The notes under the pieces are model-generated. The model saw nothing but the letters and a program-made list of their open reading frames with translations, was not told the DNA's origin and did no database searches. From an uncultured Sterolibacteriaceae bacterium (GTDB lineage: Bacteria > Pseudomonadota > Gammaproteobacteria > Burkholderiales > Rhodocyclaceae), in NCBI GenBank assembly GCA_937888595.1, contig CALARK010000022.1:372001-436000 (forward strand): a DNA stretch of 64,000 nucleotides, given 5' to 3'. Position numbers and translations under genes: made by a program. Shown here one piece after another: positions 52,776-60,090 of this stretch; the stretch's first letter is position 1; each line of letters begins with the position of its first letter.

Positions 52776-52795
52776 ATTTGTAGCGTCGGATGGTT

Positions 52796-53266
52796 ATGGC
52801 GGATCTGGCTGGATTGATCGAACAGGCGGTAGGCGGGCTGGGCTACGAACTCGTGGATTTCGAGGCGAGTCCGCGCGCACGTCTGTTGCGTGTCTTCATC
52901 GACCGCTTGCCGGGCAGCGGGGGCGATGTGGCGTCCAGCGCCATCACGGTCGATGACTGTGCGGCGGTCAGTCATCACCTGACGCGGTTGTTTGCCGTCG
53001 AAAACATCGATTACGACCGTCTCGAAGTGTCCTCGCCGGGCATGGACAGGCCCTTGAAAAAGCTGGCCGACTACGATCGTTTTTCCGGGCAGGAAGTGCA
53101 GCTCAAGTTGCGCATTCCGGAAAATCCGGCCGCCGGTCCGCAACGGAACTTTTCCGGACGGATTCTCGGGGTGGCCGGCGAGATTGTACGCATTCAGACG
53201 GGGGAGGCTGAACGCGAGTTCGCCTTCGACAATATCGAAAAGGCACGCCTGGTGCCCAAGTTCTGA
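52796..53266 (+). CDS. rimP: Ribosome maturation factor RimP
   Basis: The 156-residue protein has the family blocks LVDFEASPRARLLRVFIDR, the VSSPGMDRPLKKLADYDRF motif (SPGxDRPL) and a C-terminal beta barrel ending FAFDNIEKARLVPKF. It assists 30S subunit maturation. ATG 52796 is chosen; ATG 52790 would add two residues. First gene of the rimP-nusA-infB-rbfA-truB unit. Confidence 0.95.
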   Translation: MADLAGLIEQAVGGLGYELVDFEASPRARLLRVFIDRLPGSGGDVASSAITVDDCAAVSHHLTRLFAVENIDYDRLEVSSPGMDRPLKKLADYDRFSGQEVQLKLRIPENPAAGPQRNFSGRILGVAGEIVRIQTGEAEREFAFDNIEKARLVPKF

Positions 53267-53299
53267 AACGAATTCTGGAAAATTGAACGGGAGAATGGA

Positions 53300-54784
53300 A
53301 TGAGCCGCGAGTTGCTGCTGCTGGTCGATGCCCTGGCACGGGAAAAGAACGTCGACAAGGACATCGTGTTCGGTGCCCTCGAACTCGCCCTTGCGTCGGC
53401 GACGAAGAAACGCATTCACGACGAGGCGGATGTGCGTGTCGAGATCGATCGCGAAACCGGCGCCTACGAGGCCTATCGGCGCTGGCTGGTACTGGATGAT
53501 GAGGAGGTCGAGATCCCTGCCCAGCACATCGGTCTGTCCGAGGCGCGCCAGGACGATCCGGACGTGCAGATCGGCGACTACATCGAAGAGCAACTCGAGG
53601 CGGTCGATTTCGGCCGTATCGGTGCGCAGACTGCCAAGCAGGTCATCCTGCAGAAGATTCGCGATGCCGAGCGCGAGCAGGTCCTGAACGACTTCCTCGA
53701 ACGCAAGGAACATCTTGTCACCGGTACCATCAAGCGGATGGAGCGTGGCAGCGCCATCGTCGAGGCCGGCCGGGTCGAGGCCCTGCTGCCCCGCGACCAG
53801 ATGATTCCGAAGGAAAACCTGCGCCCCGGCGACCGCGTGCGCGCCTGGCTGATGAAGATTGACCGCAATGCGCGCGGTCCGCAGCTGATCCTGTCGCGCA
53901 CCGCACCGCAGTTCATCATGAAGCTGTTCGAGCTCGAGGTGCCCGAGATCGAGGACGGTCTGCTCGAGATCAAGTCGGCCGCACGCGATCCCGGCGTGCG
54001 TGCCAAGATCGCCGTCAAGTCGAACGACCCGCGCGTCGACCCGATCGGTACCTGCGTCGGCATGCGCGGCTCGCGCGTGACGGCCGTGACCAACGAACTG
54101 TCCGGGGAGCGCGTCGATATCGTGCTGTGGTCGGCCGACCCGGCCCAGTTCGTCATCGGCGCCCTGGCGCCGGCCGAAGTCAACTCCATCGTCGTAGACG
54201 AAGAGAAGCACAGCATGGACGTGGTGGTCGACGAGGCCAACCTGGCCATCGCGATCGGCCGCAGCGGCCAGAATGTCCGCCTCGCCTCTGAACTGACCGG
54301 CTGGACGATCAACCTGATGACGGTCGAGGAATCGCAGGAGAAGCAGGAACGCGAGACCGCCAGTATCCGTGAACTGTTTATGGAGAAGCTGGACGTCGAT
54401 GCAGAGGTCGCCGACATCCTCGTGCAGGAAGGCTTCTCCACCCTCGAGGAAGTCGCCTACGTGCCGCTCGCCGAAATGCTCGAGATCGATGCTTTCGACG
54501 AGGCGACCGTCAACGAGTTGCGCGATCGCGCGCGCAATGTCCTGCTCACCGAGGCGATTGTCGATGAAGAGGAACTCGAAAAGGTGGCCGATGACCTGCT
54601 CAACCTCGACGGCATGGATCGTCCGCTGGCCGCGAAGCTCGCCAAGCATGAGATCTGTGATCGCGACAGCCTGGCTGACCTGGCGGTGGATGAGTTGATG
54701 GAAATGACCGATATCGACGAAGAACGTGCCAAGGCTCTCATTACCGTCGCGCGCGCTCACTGGTTCGCCGATGAACAGCAGTAA
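53300..54784 (+). CDS. nusA: Transcription termination/antitermination protein NusA
   Basis: The 494-residue protein has an N-terminal RNA-polymerase-binding domain (SRELLLLVDALAREKNVDKD), an S1 domain (about 135-200, LVTGTIKRMERGSAIVEAG), two KH domains (GTCVGMRGSRVTAVTNELSG and ANLAIAIGRSGQNVRLASEL) and two C-terminal acidic repeats (about 350-490). It controls pausing, termination and antitermination. A GGGAGAATGGA leader gives a fair ribosome site. Confidence 0.97.
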   Translation: MSRELLLLVDALAREKNVDKDIVFGALELALASATKKRIHDEADVRVEIDRETGAYEAYRRWLVLDDEEVEIPAQHIGLSEARQDDPDVQIGDYIEEQLEAVDFGRIGAQTAKQVILQKIRDAEREQVLNDFLERKEHLVTGTIKRMERGSAIVEAGRVEALLPRDQMIPKENLRPGDRVRAWLMKIDRNARGPQLILSRTAPQFIMKLFELEVPEIEDGLLEIKSAARDPGVRAKIAVKSNDPRVDPIGTCVGMRGSRVTAVTNELSGERVDIVLWSADPAQFVIGALAPAEVNSIVVDEEKHSMDVVVDEANLAIAIGRSGQNVRLASELTGWTINLMTVEESQEKQERETASIRELFMEKLDVDAEVADILVQEGFSTLEEVAYVPLAEMLEIDAFDEATVNELRDRARNVLLTEAIVDEEELEKVADDLLNLDGMDRPLAAKLAKHEICDRDSLADLAVDELMEMTDIDEERAKALITVARAHWFADEQQ

Positions 54785-54793
54785 GGAGGCGTG

Positions 54794-57361
54794 ATGTCAG
54801 CCCAGATGAGTGTTGCCCAATTCGCCGCGGAGCTGAAAATGCCGCCGTCGGCATTGATCGAGCAGCTGGCCAAGGCCGGCGTCGTCAAGCAGGCCAGTAC
54901 CGACAAGTTGACCGAGCAGGACAAGACCCGCCTGCTGGATTTCCTGCGCAAGTCGCATGGCGAGGCCGCGCCCAAGGCCAAGATCACGCTGACGCGCAAG
55001 CAGACGACGGAGATCAAGTCGGCGGACTCCTCCGGCAAGGCGCGGACCATCCAGGTCGAGGTGCGCAAGAAGCGGACCTTTGTGAAGCGTGATGCGGAGT
55101 TGTCTGTCGAGGCGGCTCCGGCTCCCGAGGCCGCTGCTCCGGTTGCATCTCCCGTATCCGTCATCGATGCCGAGCAGGCGGCCCTGCGTGAAGCCGAGGC
55201 GAAGCGCCAGGCCGAACTGGCGGCGATCCAGGCGGCCGAACTGAAAGAAAAGCAGGAGCGCGAGGCGAAGGCCCGTGCCGAGGCTGAGGCTCGCCTTGCG
55301 CAGCTTCAGGCACAGACGGAGGCCGCTGCAGCGAAGGCTGCGGCCGAACCAGAAGCCAACGTCAGCGGCACCCTCCACAAGCCGGCTGCGAAGCCCGGCG
55401 AGGAACCGCGCAAGGGCGAGAAAAAGCCCGAGAGCAAGGCCCCCGGTTTGAAGAACGAAGCCGATCGCAATCGGCGCGGCATCAAGACGCGTGGCGATGC
55501 CGGCGGTGGTACCACCGGCTGGCGCGGTGGCCCCAAGCAAGGGGGGCGCCATGGCCGCCAGCAGGGACAGGAACGCTCTGCTTCCCAGCAGGTCGAGGCG
55601 GTTGTCCGCGAAGTACACGTACCCGAGACCATCTCCGTGGCCGATCTGGCTCACAAGATGTCCGTCAAGGCGACCGAGGTCATCAAGACCCTGATGAAGA
55701 TGGGCATGATGGTCACGATCAACCAGCAGCTCGACCAGGAAACGGCGATGATTGTCGTCGAGGAACTGGGCCACAAGGCGTTCGCTGCCAAGCTCGACGA
55801 TCCGGACGCCTTCCTCGACGAAGCGCATGACGAGCACAAGGATGCCGAACTCCTGCCGCGTGCGCCCGTGGTCACCGTCATGGGCCACGTCGATCACGGC
55901 AAGACTTCGCTGCTCGACCACATCCGCCGTGCCAAGGTGGCGGCGGGCGAAGCCGGCGGCATCACCCAGCACATCGGCGCCTATCACGTCGAGACGCCCC
56001 GCGGCATGGTCACTTTCCTCGATACTCCGGGCCACGCAGCCTTTACCGCGATGCGTGCGCGTGGCGCCAAGGCGACCGACATCGTGATTCTGGTGGTGGC
56101 CGCCGATGACGGCGTGATGCCGCAGACGCGCGAGGCCATCCACCATGCCAAGGCGGCGAATGTGCCCTTGGTCGTGGCGATGAACAAGATCGACAAACCC
56201 GATGCCAACCCGGATCGCGTGCGCCAGGAACTGGTTGCCGAAGGCGTGGTGCCCGAGGAGTATGGCGGCGACGTGCCCTTCGTGCCGGTGTCGGCGAAAA
56301 CCGGGCAGGGCATCGACGAGCTGCTCGAGAACGTGCTGCTGCAGGCCGAGGTGCTGGAGTTGACTGCTCCGAAGGATGCGCTGGCCAAGGGCCTCGTCAT
56401 CGAGGCTCGGCTCGACAAGGGCCGTGGTGCCGTGGCGACGGTGCTGGTGCAGTCCGGTACGTTGAAGCGTGGCGACGTGTTGCTGGCGGGGCAGGTGTAT
56501 GGCCGCGTGAGGGCGATGCTCGACGAGAACGGCCGTCCGGTCGACGAGGCCGGCCCCTCGATTCCGGTCGAGATCCAGGGTCTGTCCGACGTGCCGGCTG
56601 CCGGCGACGAGGCGATGGCGCTGGCCGACGAGAAAAAGGCGCGCGAGATCGCACTGTTCCGGCAGGGCAAGTTCCGCGACGTGCGTCTGGCCAAGCAGCA
56701 GGCTGCCAAGCTCGAGAGCATGTTCGAGCAGATGGGCGAAGGCGAAGTCAAGACGCTGCCGCTCATCATCAAGGCGGACGTGCAGGGCTCCCAGGAAGCG
56801 CTGGCCCATGCGCTCGCCAAGCTGTCGACCGACGAGGTCAAGGTCAATGTCATCCATGCGGGCGTCGGTGGCATTTCGGAGTCGGACGTCAACCTCGCGC
56901 AGGCCTCCAAGGCCGTCATCATCGGTTTCAACACGCGTGCCGATGCAGGGGCGCGCAAGGCGGCCGAGGCCTTCGGTGTCGACATCCGCTACTACAACAT
57001 CATCTACGATGCCGTCGACGAGGTGAAGGCAGCGATGTCCGGCATGCTGACGCCCGAGAAGCGCGAGAACATGCTCGGCATGGTCGAGATCCGGCAGGTC
57101 TTCCGCGTGCCGAAGGTGGGCGCGGTGGCCGGCTGCATGGTGCTTTCCGGCCTCGTCAAGCGCGGCTCGATGGTGCGCCTGCTGCGCGACAACGTCGTCA
57201 TCTTCACCGGCGAGCTCGATTCGCTCAAGCGCTTCAAGGACGACGTCAAGGAAGTCAAGGAGGGTTTCGAGTGCGGCCTGTCGTTGAGGAATTTCAACGA
57301 GATCCAGGAAGGCGACCAGCTCGAAATCTTCGAGATTCAGGAAGTCGCCCGTACCCTGTGA
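54794..57361 (+). CDS. infB: Translation initiation factor IF-2
   Basis: The 855-residue protein has IF2 N-domain repeats (VAQFAAELKMPPSALIEQL), an Ala/Glu/Lys-rich linker (about 115-260), and the GTPase domain with G1 MGHVDHGKTSLLDHIR, G3 FLDTPGHAAFTAMRARG and G4 NKIDKPDANPDRV, then domains II-IV. It recruits fMet-tRNA. AAGGAGG just upstream supports ATG 54794; an overlapping GTG lies at 54791. Confidence 0.97.
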   Translation: MSAQMSVAQFAAELKMPPSALIEQLAKAGVVKQASTDKLTEQDKTRLLDFLRKSHGEAAPKAKITLTRKQTTEIKSADSSGKARTIQVEVRKKRTFVKRDAELSVEAAPAPEAAAPVASPVSVIDAEQAALREAEAKRQAELAAIQAAELKEKQEREAKARAEAEARLAQLQAQTEAAAAKAAAEPEANVSGTLHKPAAKPGEEPRKGEKKPESKAPGLKNEADRNRRGIKTRGDAGGGTTGWRGGPKQGGRHGRQQGQERSASQQVEAVVREVHVPETISVADLAHKMSVKATEVIKTLMKMGMMVTINQQLDQETAMIVVEELGHKAFAAKLDDPDAFLDEAHDEHKDAELLPRAPVVTVMGHVDHGKTSLLDHIRRAKVAAGEAGGITQHIGAYHVETPRGMVTFLDTPGHAAFTAMRARGAKATDIVILVVAADDGVMPQTREAIHHAKAANVPLVVAMNKIDKPDANPDRVRQELVAEGVVPEEYGGDVPFVPVSAKTGQGIDELLENVLLQAEVLELTAPKDALAKGLVIEARLDKGRGAVATVLVQSGTLKRGDVLLAGQVYGRVRAMLDENGRPVDEAGPSIPVEIQGLSDVPAAGDEAMALADEKKAREIALFRQGKFRDVRLAKQQAAKLESMFEQMGEGEVKTLPLIIKADVQGSQEALAHALAKLSTDEVKVNVIHAGVGGISESDVNLAQASKAVIIGFNTRADAGARKAAEAFGVDIRYYNIIYDAVDEVKAAMSGMLTPEKRENMLGMVEIRQVFRVPKVGAVAGCMVLSGLVKRGSMVRLLRDNVVIFTGELDSLKRFKDDVKEVKEGFECGLSLRNFNEIQEGDQLEIFEIQEVARTL

Positions 57362-57370
57362 TGGCTGTAT

Positions 57371-57394
57371 AAAAGTCGGCGATGGCGGGACGGC
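57371..57394 (+). repeat. 24-bp dispersed repeat, copy 18 (forward), containing the rbfA start codon
   Basis: AAAAGTCGGC, centre GATGGC, GGGACGGC. The ATG of rbfA is formed by the variable centre, and the first codons after it (MAGRH) continue through the repeat. Confidence 0.85.
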
Positions 57395-57783
57395 ACCAGG
57401 CACAGGGTTTTTCGCGCGGCGAGCGCGTGGCGGAGCAGATCCGCCGCGACCTCGTCGACCTGCTGCGGCAGGTCAAGGATCCGCGGGTCGCACGCCTGTT
57501 GCCGCTGGTCACGCTCACCGATGTCGAGGTGACGCCCGACTACGCACATGCCAAGGTGTTCTACACCTCGCTGGCCGGGCCCGACCAGGGCCGGGACATC
57601 GCGCGCGGGCTGGCCCATGCCGCCGGCTTCCTGCGCCGCGAACTCGGCCGTCGTCTGCATATCCACCATATTCCTGAACTTCATTTCGTCTTCGATGCCT
57701 CGGTCGAGCGAGGCTCCCGCCTGTCGCACCTGATCGACGAGGTCATCGAGGCCGATCGCGCTGCAGCAGCCGACGGTGAATAA
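57382..57783 (+). CDS. rbfA: Ribosome-binding factor A
   Basis: The 133-residue KH-fold protein has the conserved RGERVAEQIRRDLVDLLRQ helix and DPRVARLLPLVTLTDVEVTP, then FDASVERGSRLSHLIDEV. It is a late 30S maturation and cold-shock factor. The start lies inside a 24-bp repeat, and no Shine-Dalgarno is visible upstream, so initiation may rely on coupling to infB, whose stop is 20 bases away. The next in-frame starts would cut into the conserved helix. Confidence 0.93.
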   Translation: MAGRHQAQGFSRGERVAEQIRRDLVDLLRQVKDPRVARLLPLVTLTDVEVTPDYAHAKVFYTSLAGPDQGRDIARGLAHAAGFLRRELGRRLHIHHIPELHFVFDASVERGSRLSHLIDEVIEADRAAAADGE

Positions 57784-58687
57784 GCCCCGGAGGGCGCCCC
57801 GCCGCAAGGTCGACGGCGTGCTGCTGCTCGACAAGCCGGCAGGCATGAGTTCCAATGCCGCGCTGCAGAAGGCACGCTGGCTGTTCAATGCCGAGAAGGC
57901 CGGACATACCGGAACGCTTGATCCGCTAGCGACCGGACTGTTGCCCTTGTGCTTCGGCGAGGCGACCAAGTTTTCCGGGGAACTGCTCGATGCCGGCAAG
58001 TCCTACCTTGCCACCGTTCGCCTCGGTATCGTCACCGATACGGCGGACGCCGAGGGCAGGGTGCTCGAGACGCATCCGGTCACGGTGACCGAGGCGGATC
58101 TGCATGCCGTGCTGCCGCGCTTTACCGGGGAAATCGAGCAGGTTCCCCCGATGTACTCGGCCTTGAAACGGGATGGCGTGCCTCTGTACGAGCTTGCACG
58201 CAGGGGGATCGAAGTCGAACGCGCTCCGCGGCGCGTCACCATTTATTCGCTCCAAGTCTCGACATGGGGGAGCGATGGCTTTGCTCTTGCGGTGGATTGC
58301 AGCAAGGGCACGTATATCCGTACTCTTGCGGCTGATATTGGGGCCGCGCTAGGTTGCGGTGCCCACCTTTCGGCACTGCGGCGCACCCGCGTCGGATCGA
58401 TGGATATATCTTCGGCCGTAACACTTCCAGCTATTGAAGTCTTGCCTGTAGAGCAGCGAGACTGCTTACTGCAGTCGGCGGATACCTTGCTGGTCGGGCT
58501 CCCTGTTGTTCAACTCGACGAGTTGGAATCAGCCCGCATAATGCAAGGTCAGGCGATTCGCCGGAATGACTTGGTTGATATGTCGTCTCGCGAGCATAAA
58601 CTTTTCGGCCCGCATGGCTTCATCGGACTTGGCGAATGCGATCCCGATGGCTGGCTGAGGCCAAAGCGCCTTATCTCGACCAATTAG
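57776..58687 (+). CDS. truB: tRNA pseudouridine-55 synthase TruB
   Basis: The 303-residue protein starts at GTG 57776, overlapping the rbfA stop. GVLLLDKPAGMSSNAALQK, the catalytic Asp in KAGHTGTLDPLATGLLP and SKGTYIRTLAADIGAALG are family motifs, with a PUA-like C-terminus. It makes pseudouridine 55 in tRNA. Codon use shifts clearly: GC-rich third positions up to about 58240, then A/T-rich to the end, matching the AT-rich DNA that follows. Confidence 0.95.
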   Translation: MNKPRRAPRRKVDGVLLLDKPAGMSSNAALQKARWLFNAEKAGHTGTLDPLATGLLPLCFGEATKFSGELLDAGKSYLATVRLGIVTDTADAEGRVLETHPVTVTEADLHAVLPRFTGEIEQVPPMYSALKRDGVPLYELARRGIEVERAPRRVTIYSLQVSTWGSDGFALAVDCSKGTYIRTLAADIGAALGCGAHLSALRRTRVGSMDISSAVTLPAIEVLPVEQRDCLLQSADTLLVGLPVVQLDELESARIMQGQAIRRNDLVDMSSREHKLFGPHGFIGLGECDPDGWLRPKRLISTN

Positions 58688-58780
58688 CGAGCGCGAATTT
58701 GTCGATATTTTTTACAGGCCAATCGCTCTGGGATAAAGATTTAGTGCCTAACTTGTTGTATATAAATAATAATTAATAGG

Positions 58781-58796
58781 TGGTCCAACTTGTGCT
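58781..58796 (+). promoter_or_regulatory. Sigma-54 (-24/-12) promoter candidate for the PEP-CTERM gene
   Basis: TGGTCCAACTTGTGCT has GG and GC at the exact 10-base spacing of RpoN promoters, with TGG and TGC halves conserved, 42 bases before the ATG in an AT-rich gap. PEP-CTERM genes are known to be RpoN/PrsK/PrsR-controlled in several exosortase bacteria. Confidence 0.55.
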
Positions 58797-58837
58797 TATG
58801 GCTTGTTCAGGTGAATAATTTCAAATAAGGATCTGAC

Positions 58838-59659
58838 ATGAATGCCAAGCTTGCCATTTCTGTGATTGCCGTGTCTCTGTTGAGTGCGTTCTCTATGAAC
58901 TCGGCTCAGGCTGCGGCGATTCGTGATGCCAATTTGTTTACGAACACGCTTGCTGCCAACGACGATGGTTCTACAGGTCTGGTGGGGTTGGGGTTCACGG
59001 CCCTGATCAACGGATCGAATTACTCACAAACCTACGTCAACAATAACGGCAACATCACCTTCGATCAGGCTATGTCGACCTACACTCCGTCGGCTATCAG
59101 TAATGGATCATATGGTCCTATCATTGCGCCGTTCTTTGCTGACGTGGATACGCGTGCCTCGGGTTCATCGTTGGTGAGCTATGGTAGTGCTACATTGAGT
59201 GGCCATAACGTATTTGGTGTGAACTACATCAATGTGGGTGTATATAGCTATCAAAGTATCTTCAACAGTTTTCAGATGATTCTCACCGATCGAAGCGATA
59301 TCGCGGTGGGTGACTTTGATATCGAATTCAACTACGACGATATCAACTGGGAAGCCGGTACGGCAAGTAATGCACCAACAGGTGGTTTGGGAGGAACTTC
59401 CGCACTTGCCGGTTACTGGACCAGTCCGACATCGAACTACACGTTGCCCGGTTCGCTGGTCAATGGCGCCTTCATTGATGGCGGCCCCAATGCGCTGATC
59501 AGTCATTCTTTGAATAGTGATGTTCTTGGTCGCTATATCTTTGAAGTACGTGGTGGCGTGGTTCAACCTCCGAACAACGATGTACCGGAGCCTGCCAGCT
59601 TGGCACTGCTGGGTATTGGCCTTGCAGGGTTAGCAGGTTTGCGTCGTCGCAAGTCCTGA
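58838..59659 (+). CDS. PEP-CTERM exosortase substrate with nidogen-like (NIDO) domain
   Basis: The 273-residue secreted protein has a signal peptide (MNAKLAISVIAVSLLSAFS to AQA, about residue 25), a NIDO-like beta domain (TLAANDDGSTGLVGLGF; YVNNNGNITFDQ; GPIIAPFFADVDTR), and a C-terminal sorting signal VPEPASLALLGIGLAGLAG followed by LRRRKS. Exosortase would cleave at the PEP motif for surface or exopolysaccharide-linked display. Composition is AT-richer than the region, suggesting transfer. AAGGATC precedes the ATG. It is monocistronic, with its own terminator. Confidence 0.92.
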   Translation: MNAKLAISVIAVSLLSAFSMNSAQAAAIRDANLFTNTLAANDDGSTGLVGLGFTALINGSNYSQTYVNNNGNITFDQAMSTYTPSAISNGSYGPIIAPFFADVDTRASGSSLVSYGSATLSGHNVFGVNYINVGVYSYQSIFNSFQMILTDRSDIAVGDFDIEFNYDDINWEAGTASNAPTGGLGGTSALAGYWTSPTSNYTLPGSLVNGAFIDGGPNALISHSLNSDVLGRYIFEVRGGVVQPPNNDVPEPASLALLGIGLAGLAGLRRRKS

Positions 59660-59674
59660 TATAACCTCCTGAAA

Positions 59675-59702
59675 ACAAAGCCCGGTGGTAGCCGGGCTTT
59701 GT
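59675..59702 (+). terminator. Rho-independent terminator after the PEP-CTERM gene
   Basis: An 11-bp perfect stem, ACAAAGCCCGG with CCGGGCTTTGT around a 6-base loop, starts 16 bases after the stop. The T run is short. Confidence 0.85.
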
Positions 59703-59713
59703 CCGTTTACGTA

Positions 59714-59719
59714 TATAAT
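59714..59719 (+). promoter_or_regulatory. Likely -10 element for rpsO-pnp
   Basis: TATAAT lies just after the terminator, 83 bases before rpsO. The -35 position falls on terminator sequence and matches poorly. Confidence 0.5.
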
Positions 59720-59801
59720 TCCCGCTCTTTTTTCGAGGGTGTTCGGCTCTATCAAACCGGGGCGGCGCCTGTTTTTCAACCAAGCGTTTGAGAGAAAACT
59801 C

Positions 59802-60071
59802 ATGGCCATTACTACTGCCGACAAGGCGAAGATCGTTACCGATTTCCAGCGTGCCCAAGGCGACACCGGGTCCCCCGAAGTGCAGGTTGCCCTGCTGACC
59901 GCGCGCATCAACGACCTGACCGGTCACTTCAAGACCCACGTCAAGGACCATCATTCCCGCCGCGGCCTGCTCAAGATGGTGAGCCAGCGCCGCAAGCTGC
60001 TCGACTACCTCAAGTCCCGCAATGCCGATAGCTACCGCGCGCTGATCGAGCGCCTGGGCCTGCGCAAGTAA
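59802..60071 (+). CDS. rpsO: 30S ribosomal protein S15
   Basis: The 89-residue protein has the complete S15 sequence pattern: GDTGSPEVQVALLTARINDL, HFKTHVKDHHSRRGLLKMVS and RRKLLDYLKS. It binds 16S rRNA and in many bacteria represses its own translation. ATG 59802 gives the standard length. Gene order rpsO-pnp is conserved. Confidence 0.97.
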   Translation: MAITTADKAKIVTDFQRAQGDTGSPEVQVALLTARINDLTGHFKTHVKDHHSRRGLLKMVSQRRKLLDYLKSRNADSYRALIERLGLRK

Positions 60072-60090
60072 ATTACCGAGAGGAAACGTT

